Assembly (NCBI GenBank): GCA_014871385.1
Contig: CM026427.1
Location: forward strand, 10,478,430-10,542,429
Source of the DNA: Ceratodon purpureus
Lineage: Eukaryota; Streptophyta; Bryopsida; Pseudoditrichales; Ditrichaceae
DNA length: 64,000 nucleotides
Direction of reading: 5' to 3'
Shown: piece by piece, positions 10,443 through 22,979 of the stretch
Numbering within the stretch: position 1 is the stretch's first letter
Layout of the letters: each line of letters begins with the position of its first letter
The notes under the pieces: model-generated
Told to the model about the DNA's origin: nothing
The model's database searches: none
The model's input: the letters and a program-made list of their open reading frames with translations, nothing else
Position numbers and translations under genes: made by a program

Positions 10443-13400
10443 GGGGTGGTTCGCAATTTTGGGCACATAGTGTGGCAAATCAAAACTCAAAACATTGAAA
10501 ATCCTCGTTATGCAATTCTTGAGCTAATATTGGCAACATTGTATTAATATACATGAAAAATTTGAATTGGATAATGGCTTAACGATGGTAGTCCATAACG
10601 CACATTACAGGGCACAATCATCCTTAACTTGGATGAAGAGTAGAATTTTGAATGGAAAGTAATGGCTCATGGATGAACCGCGGAGCCCATGGATGCAAGG
10701 TGATGGATGGTGAGTACAAGTGGTTGCGCTGCTGGGGTGAGCAGATGATTATAAATTCAGGTTACACAATGTAATTTAACCACCTTACATGAAGATTAAT
10801 ATTACCTCTTCATTCCGCATGTTCTTCTTCTGAGAGAATTAATTTCTTAACATGAAGTGACTGCTTATGTTCACCTCAAAATGTTCACCTCATTATCAGA
10901 TGAACATCCAAGTACACCGCCATGTGCAGATGATGTTAGCAATTGACAAGTGGTAATCAAAACAAGCAATTCTTCTCAAAGTGGGATGGATACAATCTGA
11001 TAACTGCGGCAACAACAATCCCAGATCATCTACACTTGCAACAGCAAAGCTAGTTTCAGTATGATTTCCGGCGTCAGTGCTATTCCTCGACTGTGTCTTC
11101 AGCTTCTCGGCAATCAGGACACTGTTCCAGAGTTCAATCCTAAGAGCTCAGTTGTGTTACCAGACGCTCAAAATGATAACCACAATCACAGTGAGGTCGT
11201 CATGATCCTCGATGGACCTCCCTATCCCACATCAACTCTAGAGTCAAGAACTAAACATCAACAATGAAACGTCTGCACTTTGAACTTGCCTTCGGATCAA
11301 AAAAAGAATTAAGAGTTTCCTTATTCGAATCCTAAACCAGAAGATCATGAAATTGTCTCTATGAATGTGTGATGTTTAAACTCTAATTTTCAATCACCAA
11401 CCGTGATAGTTTCATGGCTATGTCAGGATCCAGACCTTGTGCGGCAAATTCACCTGACTCAGAAGCTAATGGATCAGATAGAGGTTATTGGGAATTCAAG
11501 ACCAACATCAGAAGCCCATATTACTCACGACAGCGCGGGGAAATTCAAATCTAGGCAGTTGGAGGACGAGACGAGGACAACGTGAGGCCGTGCTTTCCTT
11601 GAATGCATTGGTGCGGATTACAGATTGGGAGGGAAAACATACTTGCTTCATGCACATACATATCCGAGCTCGAGACAGACGTACATTGTCTTGAATACGA
11701 ACTTTGGCCGCATTTACTCTGACATTTCTCGTATAACCGTTAATTTGCTGCGTCACCTCATGGTCCTTACTTCCTCTCACATCAGCTCCATTGCCGTGAG
11801 CAGTAGGAGAAACTTACCGGGTACATGTAAGTATTCTTTGCGCACACATACCACGAAGTAATAACGGCACCAAAGGCACAGGCCATGCTTGACAAATTTT
11901 AACAGGCCTCTGAAAGTAGTGCAGGCCCCTTACCTACTCTGTCCCACAGACAACTCCAATAGAAGATGCCTGTCACATAAACTTCTTTTTGTTTTTCCAG
12001 AATTAATTTTCCAAACAGAACAAGGTGCTCAAGTGAAAAGCTTCCTTCTAGGGCAAGGATCCAAAATTCAATGCGCCACTGAGCTCTGCATCAGTTTCAC
12101 TTCCCTGGATCCCACGTTTTTCTTTCTTGCCGCTTAAAATTTCTACACTAAAAAATCTACAGAAGTCATCACTGTAGATAGTGTTTTAGAAAACAAAAGT
12201 GTTACATTTTGGACTATGTGAAAGATAAGCTGTACTAGCGACGTAGTGCTCAAAATCTGACTAGAAGCATCTCTCCGAAGTCTCAAATGTACGCACTATC
12301 TTGGTATGGCATCAGAATCACTCCTTTGCTTCTGCTGTAACTGTGGACGGTCACTTGAGCAACATAGTACATCTTCCAACTTCGGAGATGAAGTGCCACC
12401 TATGACATGCACCTAATGACCAACTCTAGAAACGTGTCAAATGATCGGCAATGGCCTGTGCAAGCAAGCAAAAGCTTCTCCTTTACTGTCTTCCGGCATA
12501 TCCCACTCATGCACCCCTTCTAAATGTAGTCCCAAATGATTTAAATCCTCTTTGAAGCTGTTATGAGTCAAGGAACCCACATTCCAAGTTTCAGAACAGT
12601 AAAAGCTTGTGGTCAAGTTGTCTGCAGATAAAGAAACACGTCGCTGAGCTTCTAATCGTGGAATTTGAATCCCAACTGTTCATGAGAAAATCTCATTTGT
12701 CTTACGTTCATGCCATATTCTGTCACTCAGTACACTTTTGGGAACCCAATCACATCAAAAGCAGGAGACATGTGGATTTCTGCGAGGCAGAGCGGAGTAT
12801 GAAAACTGAGAGGCAGAGTTGCAGAGAGTCAGGTTGTGGAAGGAGCTTGTACACAACGCGTGATCTTTGAATTGCAGCACTCAGTAGAAACTGATTGGGA
12901 AGTCGGTTTGCCTCAGAGCTGTAGTGTAAGAAATGAGAGACAATGAATGGGCTTGGGCTTTGGCTTACCTCATGCTTGATATTCCAGCCACCTGTAGTTC
13001 TGCAGTTTGGCATCATTGATCCACTGCTATGACTGTCTGTAATTATTGAACTTTGAATGCATGAGTGGATTGTTTGAGGAAGTAACTTAGCTAGTTGCGA
13101 TCGTCAATTAGTTGAAATATGCACAATTAAGTAAGCAATCCCTCCTAATGAAGAAAACTTCTTATTCTCCTGTGAATCCACAACTTCACCAACCCTGTTC
13201 ATAACTTAAGCACACTTGCTTCCAACAAAACAGAAAATGACTCGTTGACAGGTTTGGATCATTTCAGTCATGCGAAGGTCATGTTGAGATTAAATCTAAA
13301 TCTCTCCTTGAAGCAGAGGAATTGTTTGAGAAATGGTTTCTACGACATATTAAACTTGGAAGACCTGAGAAGCGTTGGGTCAAATTTTAATGCTGTAGTG

Positions 13401-14210
13401 TTACTGTGCATTACAAGAAGCCGCCTTTGCTTCAAGTAACCACAGGGCAAGTTTATGCAGAATGTCAATAATTTTCCAATTTTAATTTTAATTCTCAGAC
13501 GCCCAACAAACTCAAAGTGGGTTGGCAGCACTATTTTAAATGTCATTTTCATCCACAGATTAAAAATATTAAAGTAAATCCAAAAATTAGGTACCAAGGC
13601 TATCCACTGATGAAAATCCTCCATTTCATTACTCTCCAACCCATGATTTTCTGTGTAAACTGAACTCAATCGCATCCAGGTCGTTGAGGGTATTGACAAA
13701 TCACAAAAGAAGTACAGTGAAATAGAAGATAACATACAGCTGGGACACTTTGGACTGGTCACTCCAATTAAGTTTTTTTCTCATATTTGGATGATGCCCT
13801 CTCCATGCACACTCTTTCAAGGGCAAATATACAACTTGGAGATAACTTATTGACACAGAAAGGAGTAGGATTCTTGGAGAAAGAAGCAGAATCATCATTG
13901 TTCTCTTGACTAATTCATTCCAATCTTAGAGACAGAGATTGTAATGGAGCAAGGTGGCAAGTCTTTGCACATTCTCATTGCAAATTTCCCAGTTCTGATC
14001 CATTCCTGAAATTCCTGTCTAAGTTACGGCTGGGAGACTGAAATTCTCTAAGAATTTCTCCTACAAGAATGCGCAAGAGAGAATGTTTAGTCTGATGCCA
14101 AATCTGCATACTTCTTCTTGGAAGTAAGGGATTTTGATTCTTAGGGATTGCTTCTGGATGAACTTGTTCCCACGAGAATTCTACCAGGTCCTTTATGTGA
14201 GAAATGGAGA
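10443..14210. other. intergenic DNA, no gene recognised
   Basis: Mixed-composition sequence with many short frames on both strands. None shows a recognisable domain, and no consistent exon chain with splice signals could be built. Unrecognised single-copy transcripts are possible. Confidence 0.35.
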
Positions 14211-14218
14211 GTAGCAAC

Positions 14219-14362
14219 CAGTGTTGGACTGTTATGGCATCTTTCTACAGTGAAACCTTGGACAGTGGTTCATTCTAAATACCCGTTTGAGGTCCACCAC
14301 TTCTCATAATGACTCTGATTAATTCATTTCACTGAGAACTATGACATAACAGTCCAACACTG
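14219..14362. mobile_element. hAT-like MITE with perfect 8-bp target duplication
   Basis: The element begins CAGTGTTGGACTGTTATG and ends with the exact inverse of those 18 bases. It is flanked by the identical octamer GTAGCAAC at 14211-14218 and 14363-14370. An 8-bp TSD with CA...TG ends is diagnostic of the hAT superfamily. At 144 bp it cannot encode a transposase and must have been moved in trans. The intact TSD and TIR suggest a fairly recent insertion. Confidence 0.9.
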
Positions 14363-14370
14363 GTAGCAAC

Positions 14371-15670
14371 CGATTTACCATAGCACAGTCAGGGATAATT
14401 GAGGAACCCATGTACCAAAACATGTTCACCCAAAAATAGTTAGAAATATATATAGAAAAGAAAAAAACAGAAAATTATGAAGACAAAAAATGAAAATAAA
14501 ATAATTTAGTTTTTGTAATTTTTTTGTAATTTTAAAGCCATTTAAGGTCATTTTTATTGATTTTTTTGGACAGAAAACGAAAATTGAGGAACTCGTTTTT
14601 TGAGAGGCAAACCTTAGTTTTTCAATACATGCTTAATTAAATATCACAAATTGAGCAATGCCATTAGAGTTAGGTCTGGTTCTTTCTGTGTTCTTTTAAA
14701 ACACAAGGTTTGCAATTTTATTTTCCTTGTTAAGGCCACAATGTCCTTCACCTCTTCAGCAACATGGACATCATTGGTAACCCAGCAGCGGCTTCAAAGG
14801 ACATGATGTGCAGAAGTGCTCAGAGCACAGTGTGTAATGCACAGAATAGTGCAGAGCTGCTCACAGTATAAGTGTCCTTTTAATCTGATTCTTGTTTGGT
14901 TTAGTGCACACTGCACAGCATTATTTCTCTTAGTTTGAATGGCTTGGACACTGGTCAAAGGGAATTTGTTGAGATACCTCTCACTAACCTGCCAGTTGTC
15001 TATCATGCTCATGGACAGGTTTTTACCATTCCACAAGGATCTCTACTCTTGTAAATAGCTGTTCTCGGTTTCAATTATTATTAAAAATATATATCAAGCT
15101 ACTAACACTTTTTTGACATGAGGGTCAGGAAGGGTTTGCATGGCTCTTTAGAGCCCATGCAGCCGGGAAGTGGTCACATGGGTGTCAAATCGCAAGTAAC
15201 AAAAATTCTTGTAAAGAATAGGATTTTGAATTTTAAAGTTTAGAGTTGGAGAATCACACCATACATTTTCAAATGAACTAACGATCCTTTTCGTGTCCAA
15301 TTGAAGATTTGGTTCAAAAAGTCTTGATAATCCTAAAAAACATTTACATCAAAAATCACTTGAAAATCTGAATGGATAACCATGATCTCTTTTAAATTTG
15401 GTAGCAATAACAGGAGCCCGCGCCAAAACAACGGCGTTCTCAGCAGTTAGGGGTAAAACACCATGGCAGCTGATGTTAACTCCCCCTATCAGTGGTGAAT
15501 GAAGCTTTGTTAAGAGTCCAACATTCACTCCACTAATTCAGTCAAAGAGAGGTCACTTTGTGTCTGCTGTGGCCGAGCTCAATCAATCACCCCCATGGAT
15601 AATGGCACTCACTGAATTGCTGCCATAAACCAGGGATTCTTAAGCCTGCTAGCCAGAAAATCTGAGGACC
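14371..15670. other. intergenic DNA
   Basis: AT-rich with no convincing frames. No repeats or RNA genes identified. Confidence 0.4.
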
Positions 15671-15672
15671 TA

Positions 15673-15887
15673 AGGTATACACACCTATGACTGATCACTT
15701 AAGCATTTCAGCATAGTAAATCTTGGGTTTTCAATAAGGAGTTATTTTCTACACGTAGAATCATAGGGTTCATGAAGAATGAGCATTTTTTCAAAATTAA
15801 TTCAGTAAAATTCAAATTACTACAAATTTTTTTGTCCAAAAGTTAGTGTTACCCATGATTGACATATAGGTGTACCAATGATCGACC
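15673..15887. mobile_element. degenerate MITE related to the pogo-like element at 22980
   Basis: It starts AGGTATACACACCTATGACT after a TA and probably ends ...CGACCA before a TA (15888). The terminal match is weak. Internally, GGTTCATGAAGAATGAGCAT near 15768 and the following ~60 bp, up to ATTACTACAAATTTTT, match the left part of the pogo-like transposon near 23070. That points to a common origin. Confidence 0.5.
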
Positions 15888-16017
15888 ATACTCAGATCAG
15901 TGAACAAACAGATTCCGTCACACTCACAGAGGCATTCTATTGGAGGAAATACCCTAAATCTACTGTTCATCAATTATCCTTTACGAGTTTCCCATTGCTC
16001 TGGAATGGGGAAGCCTA

Positions 16018-16417
16018 AGGTCGAGACACCCATAGCCGACCGGGTCCCCAAAACCGATCACTAGACTTCTCCAATTCCGACAAGTTTTCAGATTTAAAAT
16101 CTTGGGAGATCTAGAAGAAAGTATGAAGCATGATTGGTAGAAAGGGAATCATATGGAAATATTTTGGTGGTAGTAGAGTGATCAAGTTTTGGTGTCATGG
16201 TGGTCGGTTTCATGTGAGCCTACTGGTTGGTTTCTAGTTTTTGAACACTTTTTGGTTCAAAAATTCACAGTTATTTGCACACTCGATAAAAAAATTTGAA
16301 AAAATTTCCAAACCTCAAGAACCCTATTTCTCTGCGGAGGAAAAATTACTTTGCAACAATCCAGCTCCATATTGCATGCATAATCTCTTAAATGATTGGT
16401 TTTAGGTGTCTTGACCA
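16018..16417. mobile_element. TA-flanked MITE (AGGT-family), 400 bp
   Basis: The left end AGGTCGAGACACCCATAGCC follows TA at 16016-16017. The inverse of the right end, TGGTCAAGACACCTAAAACC, precedes TA at 16418-16419. About 17 of 24 terminal bases pair. The reverse strand inside carries a diverged version of the AT-rich block also seen at 15768 and 23070, and a CCTACTGGTTGGTTTCTAG block shared in inverse form with the element at 63464. Confidence 0.6.
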
Positions 16418-16419
16418 TA

Positions 16420-17086
16420 CTGATCCCTCATGGGTAAGTAATCCCTCATGGGTGTGTATACCTTAATATTGTGTCGGACACACAGAAGTCCCACCCGCTT
16501 CATGTGACATAAGATTGTTCTCTCACTGCTTGCCTCAGCTCCATGTGCAATCATATCCTGAGTCATTTGCTGTGGGTACATATGAAACAAATGATGTTCA
16601 TGCTGTGAATATCTACACAAGTATGCTTCCAGTACTGTAATCTGTCCAGGGCCCAGTGTCCTTCCTCTGATGGATGCTTGCTGAGAAACATAAATAATCC
16701 GTTCAACGGCACTTCCTGAGTATTGTAGATTACTCAAAGCCAAAGTCCTGGAGCGTCCTGCAGCCTCTGATTGGTAGCTTTGTGTAAGTTGTGTATGTTT
16801 AGTCTTACAAAATTCAAATATGGTTGGCGGTGCTTCCACCTTGCTTTAACTTCTCTTTTCTTTTGGACACCTTGATCTAACTTTCAGTGACTGAATAAAG
16901 CTCAATGGTAGTTTAAAAGAAAAAGAGCACAGACAAAACACCTAGGCCGTGGAGAGACAGTACAGACCAAGACTTGTTGGAGCAACCACTTGTGAAGCGC
17001 AAAGATGCTTTCGAATACCACTTTCTGCACTACATTGTAGACTAGTCTGCCAGCCTAGATAAGGGCTTCCTTGAATGTAAATACTA
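16420..17086. other. intergenic DNA
   Basis: The longest minus-strand frame here (16402-16839) shows no family resemblance. No gene is supported. Confidence 0.35.
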
Positions 17087-17249
17087 AGGGCCGGTTTACA
17101 CTTGGAGCTAGATCGAGGGCCGGCCTCAACTCTTCAAATTTCAACCAATAGCATAGCTCAATTTTTTCAAATCGGGTCCAAGGGCTTTATACTAAGGCCA
17201 GATGAGAACTTTAATTCATCCTATATGACATTCTATGTGACATTGTTTT

Positions 17250-17347
17250 TGTTGAAAGCGGGAGTACGATTCAATCCTGTTACCGTTTCAATGATGCCAA
17301 GATTAGGTTGATCATAGTTTAGTCTGAAGTAGTCTCTTAGCCATTAA
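17250..17347 (+). repeat. truncated 5' LTR of the copia element
   Basis: Matches the first 98 bases of the 3' LTR at 26809 with three transitions. It ends exactly at the TTAA (17344-17347), where foreign sequence beginning CCCTTTAGTGCCC follows. Confidence 0.85.
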
Positions 17348-18045
17348 CCCTTTAGTGCCCAGTAGACTATTTCCTGGTCGCTTAGGCATCGAAAACTGAA
17401 ATTCCGACCACCTTGTTCTTCGAATGCAAAAGTTTAGACCGGGACGGATTGGGGCGTGAACCTCATCTGGTAGTTAGAAAAAAAAATTCCGAATCCGACC
17501 ATCACTGAGCCCTCAAATACCACATTATACTCTGTCACCGTATAAAAGAAAAGTCACGTGGAAGGGGAAAGAAGAACAAGTTACGTATCCCAATGGCGCA
17601 TCCGTGACCAGCCCACAGTCTCTTGCGGAAAGAAATGCCAAGTGTCGGTAGTTTGTTCGTCATGCTCCAGGGGGGAAGGAAATATACGAGCCGATCCTAG
17701 TGTATAGAGCAGGAACTGTATTGTGTCCATTTAGGTGAAATGTGCAGTGGATTAGTCCAAATTTGCTGGTTCCTCTTGGTTTACATGAGCATCACTTCAC
17801 TATGACCGTTGCGATCTCATGATCAACTCTCGGAGGTCATTGGAATTCCATGTGAACTGTTTTGCCTAAACCGTATCCCTGTGCATGTCCGGGCCATGAA
17901 CAATTGTGTAACAATTACAAAAAATAAAATTTCACGTGATTCTTTTTTTTGAACATCTCTATACCTGTTCAGAGTCCCGTCCAAGAGCCTCTGGATTTGT
18001 CGATTTTTTTCCACCTCAATTTCGCTCAATGCTGAAATATTTGTC
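17348..18045. mobile_element. probable remnant of a second TTAA-targeting (piggyBac-like) element
   Basis: Directly after TTAA the sequence CCCTTTAGTGCCCAGTAG resembles the ends of the TTAA-flanked element at 6409. The rest of the ~700 bp is not retroelement-like, encodes nothing recognisable, and lacks a matching right end. It was probably truncated by deletion that also removed the remainder of the 5' LTR, the primer binding site and the gag start. The classification rests on one end and the exact TTAA junction. Confidence 0.45.
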
Positions 18046-18060
18046 AACCACTCCAAATAG

Positions 18061-18116
18061 CCCCACTCTGAATAGCCCCACTCTGAATAGCCCCACTCTG
18101 AATAGCCCCACTCCTT
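18061..18116. repeat. 15-bp tandem repeat, about 4 copies
   Basis: CCCCACTCTGAATAG is repeated perfectly three times, with a partial fourth copy and a diverged copy just upstream. It lies at the junction between the inserted remnant and gag. Confidence 0.9.
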
Positions 18117-18900
18117 GTGGACCTTCAAGGAGGGCATCCTCCACAAGTAGGTGAACTTGCTAATATTGTCGCTGAGCAAGTCAAGGGTCTTCATTCCTTG
18201 TTTATGTCGGTCAAGGAGAATGTGTTCTCCAACATCTCTAAGTGCACAGACCCCATTGTGGCTTGGACGATGCTGGTTGCACTGTATCAGCAAAACAGTA
18301 ATGCAGGAAAATTAATGCTCAAAGATAAACTTCGTACCATGCGTTTAGTTGAGGGAGCATCTGTCCGTGAGTTCAATCGACAGATTTAGGAAGTCCGGGC
18401 AGAGTTGAGAGGTTTCGGAGATCCTGTCCCTGATGCCGAGTTGGTAGAGAGAATTGTCAATACGCTTCCCCCTAGCATGGATAGCGATTATCAAAATATT
18501 TTGGGTCTCAATGCCATGCCATCCTTTGCTGATCTCACAGCTCGCTAAATTCAAGCAGAGACTCGAGCTCATTTTCGAGGCTCAACTTCCACGAGGGACG
18601 ATGCCTTATCAATTCGCATTCAGAATTTAACGGTTTCAGCGCCTGTTAATTAGCATGCAAGAGGATCGTATCGACGACCATATAACCAAAGAAGCAGGCG
18701 ATATGAGCCTCTTCGATGCAATTTTTGCGGAGCAGAAGATCACCTCATGCGCAGTTGTCATAACTTGGTTTAGAAGATGGCAAGGCGTGCTCGTGATCGT
18801 TGAGGTCGCGGAGGATGTAGTGGACATGGATTCCACAACAACTCCAACACTTTTCATTTTAATGTGGTGATTGAGGAGTATGTTGAGCCGACTGAAGAGC
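18117..18900 (+). pseudogene. copia gag remnant with CCHC zinc knuckle
   Basis: The frame reads through several stop codons (including 18387-18389) but keeps a UBN2/gag-type helical domain: residues such as KLMLKDKLRTMRLVEGASV followed by LVERIVNTLPPSMDSDY. A zinc knuckle CNFCGAEDHLMRSC (CX2CX4HX4C) lies near 18725. The N-terminus is lost into the 15-bp repeat. At least five in-frame stops make it non-functional. Confidence 0.8.
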
Positions 18901-20060
18901 CCAACTTATTTAACGTCGCTTTTTCCAGCCTAGACTTAGAGTAGGCAGATAGTTGGATAGTTGATAGTGGCGCTGCTAAGCATGTCTCTAGCAGCCGGGA
19001 GGTGTTTGATTCCTTAGATCAACCCAATGGATTCCATGCCATGCAGAGCGCTTCAGGCCATATGTTACCGGTAGAAGGTAGCGGCACTGTAAATTGTTCT
19101 ACCACAAGAGAAATAAAGATGAACAATGTTTATTACGTGCCTGGATTGACGAGCAATCTCATGCCAGTTGACTGCATGGCTGACAAAGGATTTGTCTTTG
19201 TTTTTGAGAAAGATCAGTGCTTGATTTATAACAGGCCAAGAGAAGTTGTTGGAAAAGGAGTACGAGATAAGAACATTGGACTATATCGATATATTATGGA
19301 CAAACGTGGTTTTCCAATTTGTGATGTTCAATCAGTTAAGGTTGGAAAGTTATGGCACCGTCGATTGGGGCTTATCAACCAGCATAATGCCATAGTCTAA
19401 GGTCGATGGGGTCCAAGAAAGTTGCAGTGGGCATTCCTTTGATTTCTGACACACCTGCCATCTGCAATAGCTGTTTAGAAGGAAAACACTTTCGACAGAA
19501 GAAATCCAAGATTGCAACTGGACAAGCAGAACGACCTTTGCAACTCGTTCACTTGGATCTTTGTGGACCACCTTTTCCACCATCCTTAGGTGGCTCCCAA
19601 TATTTTGTCATGTTCACTGATGATTTTTCAAGGTATACGTGGATTTTCTTCATGCGCAACAAGTCTGAAACTTTTGCGTATTTCAAGAAGTTTAAAGCTG
19701 ATGTCGAGTTAGCTTTTAAATGTTCTATTAAGGCCTTTCGTAGTGATAGAGGTGGTGAATTCCTCTCTGGAGTCTTCGCTGATTTTCTTCAAGAATCTTG
19801 GATTCACAGAGAATTATTGCAAGCACTTACTCCCCACCAAAACGGAGTGAGTGAACGTAAGAACCGAACACTCCTAGAAAAGGCACGATCTATGTTCTTG
19901 GAAGCCCATACGCCACAATTCTTGTGGGCTGAGGCTGTTGGAACGGCCAACTATCTAACCAACAGATCTCCAACAGGTGCCAATATTGGAGTATTACCTT
20001 ATCAACGGATGTTCAAGAAACGACCTCAACTTCATCATCTTCGAGTCTTTGGATGTATCA
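18901..20060 (+). pseudogene. copia protease, pre-integrase and integrase remnant
   Basis: The aspartic protease core WIVDSGAAKHV is near 18955. It is followed by the gag-pre-integrase segment (GKLWHRRLG near 19345), then a break at about 19400. The integrase catalytic core follows at 19406-20060: HLDLCGPP, the second acidic block FRSDRGGEF, and NGVSERKNRTL with the catalytic glutamate. The frame is cut at 20060 by an inverted-repeat insertion. The domain is otherwise well conserved, so decay is moderate. Confidence 0.85.
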
Positions 20061-20507
20061 TTAGGGGAAAAATCAGGTCTCCAACGGGCCTTGTAAGACA
20101 GCCCGGATTAGGTGAGCTTCCTGCCCGCTGACACTTCTCTTCGAAATCTCATTGGTCGATATCCTGCCCGCTGACAACAAAATTCGCCTCGCTGACAGCA
20201 GGATTCGCTGACAACAGGATCCGCTGACAACAGGATTCGGTACTGTCCAATGGGCTGATAGCAGTGGGCACACGGTCGGTGACAGTGTCATTACTGCTTA
20301 TATTGTCCAATGGGGGGGTGGGGTGGGGTGGGGTGGGGAAGGGAAGCGATTGGTTGGACCCCCCAAATGCCAACTGTTGTCACTGCTGGCAGCATTTGGC
20401 GACCTGCTGGCACAGTTGGTGCCAGCAGGTAAAGTGCACGGGCATGGCAAAAATTTTGGCACAGAAAACATGGAAAAGGCCCGTTGGAGACCCCAAACTT
20501 CTCCTAA
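20061..20507. mobile_element. inverted-repeat element inserted in copia pol
   Basis: The left end TTAGGGGAAAAATCAGGTCT, continued by CCAACGGGCCTT, pairs with the inverse of the right end (TTAGGAGAAGTTTGGGGTCT, CCAACGGGCCTT) over about 33 bp. It splits the conserved FGC...VFVH motif between integrase and reverse transcriptase, so it inserted after the retrotransposon. It contains short GCTGACAACAGGATTC repeats (about 20155-20245) and a G-rich (GGGGT)n tract at about 20308-20337. The target duplication is unclear, so the superfamily stays open. Confidence 0.7.
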
Positions 20508-22639
20508 TGTGTGTTTGTTCACAAGCCAGATGAACGTTGAACAAAGTTGGAATCCAAAACTATGAAGTATATTCTTGTAGGATACTCTGAAGAAACGAAA
20601 GCATACAAGTGTTATGAACCAAGTTCTCGCAAAATCCATATCAATGGTGACGTGCAGTTTGCAGAAAGAAGATTTTGGCATACTCCAGTTGATTCTATGA
20701 GCCCTAGTCCATCCGTTGCCATTGAACCTCTTTTCGATAATTTTGCTGTCAATGAAGTCTTTGATCCCGTGCTTGCACCATCAGTAACATCACCTTCCGT
20801 CATTCCATCAACCGAGCCTATAACTATGCCCACTGAAGCACCTAGTATTGTTGAGGAACCTACTCTTGCATCAGATGGCTCTCCACGGCCCTTACGTACT
20901 TATGTGCGACGCCCTTTGATGTCTGGTCCACTTCCTGCAGACCCCACAATGCTTGACGTAACTTCTACTTCTAGCTCCCCTGCACCTCTGAGACGTTCCT
21001 CACGTATCTCGGTTCCTAGCAAGCGTCTCATGGATTATATTGCAGCAGTCATCTATGTTGACGACGCCCTTGTGTGCGTTGAATCCATGGGTGAACCCCG
21101 ATCATATAATGAAGCTGTCAAAGATCTAGCATGGATTACTGCCATGCATGAAGAGGTGGAATCTATTATGGCAAACAATACTTGGGAACTTGTTTCGCCT
21201 CCTCAGGGTGTGGAGCCCATCACTGTAAAATGGATTTATAAACTAAAGGCTGATGTAGAGGGGCGTCCACTTCAACACAAAGCCCGACTTGTGGCACGTG
21301 GCGACAAACAACTTGAAGGAATCGATTTTGTTGAAACTTTCTCACTTGTTGTGCCCTGGTCGACAATGCGTAGTGTGGTGTCGTTAGCAGCCCAATGCGA
21401 GTGGTCTCTTTTGCATATGGATGTGAAGTGCGCTTTTCTGAATGGAGACATTGTTGAGGAAGTTTATGTCCATCAACCACCCGGATTCATCAAACCTGGA
21501 GCTGAAAGCCATGTTTGTCGGTTCCGTAAAGCTCTGTCTGGTCTTCGGCAGTCACCATAAGCTTGGAATGCTCGACTGGACACTTTCCTTCAAGATCTTG
21601 GTCTCATTCACTCCTCTGCTAATCCTAGCTTGTACGTATACATTGATCATGATGGAATAGTCCTCTTAATCATCTATGTTGATGATCTTTTGCTCACTCG
21701 GAGTCATATTGCGAAGATCAAGTGGTTAGCCATGCGGTTACAAGCTGAGTTCAAGATGTCCATGCTTGGTTCGTTGGCCATGTATCTGGGCGTGACTTTA
21801 ATTTCCACTATGAACGTGCAGGAATCCTCATGTCACACAGTCGTTACATTTCCAAGTGCTTGGAGGATTTGGATTTACTTACATGCCTTCCGGCTGCAGT
21901 TCCACTGGACCCAACCATAAAGCTTTCACTAAATATGGACTGGCCTTTTTTGGCCAATCCAACCTATTATCGCGTTGTTGTTGGAAAACTCCTTCATCTT
22001 AACAACATCCGTCCAGATATTGTCTATACCGTTGGTGTTTTTACACGCTTTACGCAAGCTCTTCGTGTCGCACATCTTAAAGCTGGTATTCATGTATTCC
22101 GCTACCTCAAGGGAACAAAGGACCTTGCAATTCTCTATCCACAGAGGGAGAAAGTAGTGCCTTCAGGTTATACCGATAGTGATTTTCAAGGTGATTTAGA
22201 CGATGGGTACTTGTTCAATATTGGTAGCGGACCTACGTCATGGCGTAGTAAACTACAAACTGAGATAGCGTAGTGAAGCTCCGAGGTTGATTATAGAGCG
22301 TGTATTGAGGCAGCAAAGGAGGCTTTGTGGATGCGAAACTTCTTTGAAGATATTGGAATGGCACTAACAAAACCCCTTGTTGTATATTGTGATAATCAAA
22401 GCTGTATTGCTTTGGCCAGGAATCCCGTTCAACATGCTTGCACCAAGCATCTTGATCGTGAGTGTCACTTCATCAAACACCAAGTGAAGAAAGAAAGGAC
22501 TGAACTAGCATTTGTGAGGTCAGAACATCAGTTGGCTGATATCAACACAAAAGCATTACCGAAGCCAAGATTTCTAGAGCTGCGAAATGTACTACAACTT
22601 ACCAGACTAGAAGAACTACGTCAACAAGAGAAGAAGTGA
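20508..22639 (+). pseudogene. copia reverse transcriptase and RNase H remnant
   Basis: Resumes with VFVHKPDER and LESKTMKYILVGYSEE, then a Ser/Pro-rich spacer. The RT_2 domain starts near 21150 (ESIMANNTWELV, HKARLVARGDKQ, MDVKCAFLNGDI). An in-frame TAA lies at 21558-21560. The catalytic YVDD box is near 21675. A frameshift near 21820 and stops near 22270 precede the RNase H domain (YRACIEAAKEALWMRNFFEDI, DNQSCIALA, TKHLD, ADINTKALP), which ends at 22639. Confidence 0.9.
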
Positions 22640-22979
22640 TCATGTATGGTGTATCCTCCTTAGTTGATAGAGCAATGAGACAGATGGAGGATGTCTTGAT
22701 AGTTAGCTTATTTTAGAAAATTGATTGTAGTAATTATAATACCATTTTTATAGATGTAGTTGTGGAGTTGTCTGGACGTTGATATTGAAAGTATGTTGTG
22801 AATATTAGGCTCAGGGGGAGCTTCCACATTAAAAGGAAGTCTCTTGGTGGGTTGAGTCATTCTCAGGCAACTTGAGAACTCGTCCAGACTTGAAGGGCTA
22901 AAGAAGAAATCATGTTTCCATGTTTCGAGAAGGCCAAACAGCTTTGTGCTGTCTTTCAACTACAATGCTCTGAAGAGTA

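Noticed and set aside
18061..18116. CRISPR-like array
   Set aside because: Units are directly adjacent without spacers and the genome is eukaryotic; it is a simple 15-bp tandem repeat.
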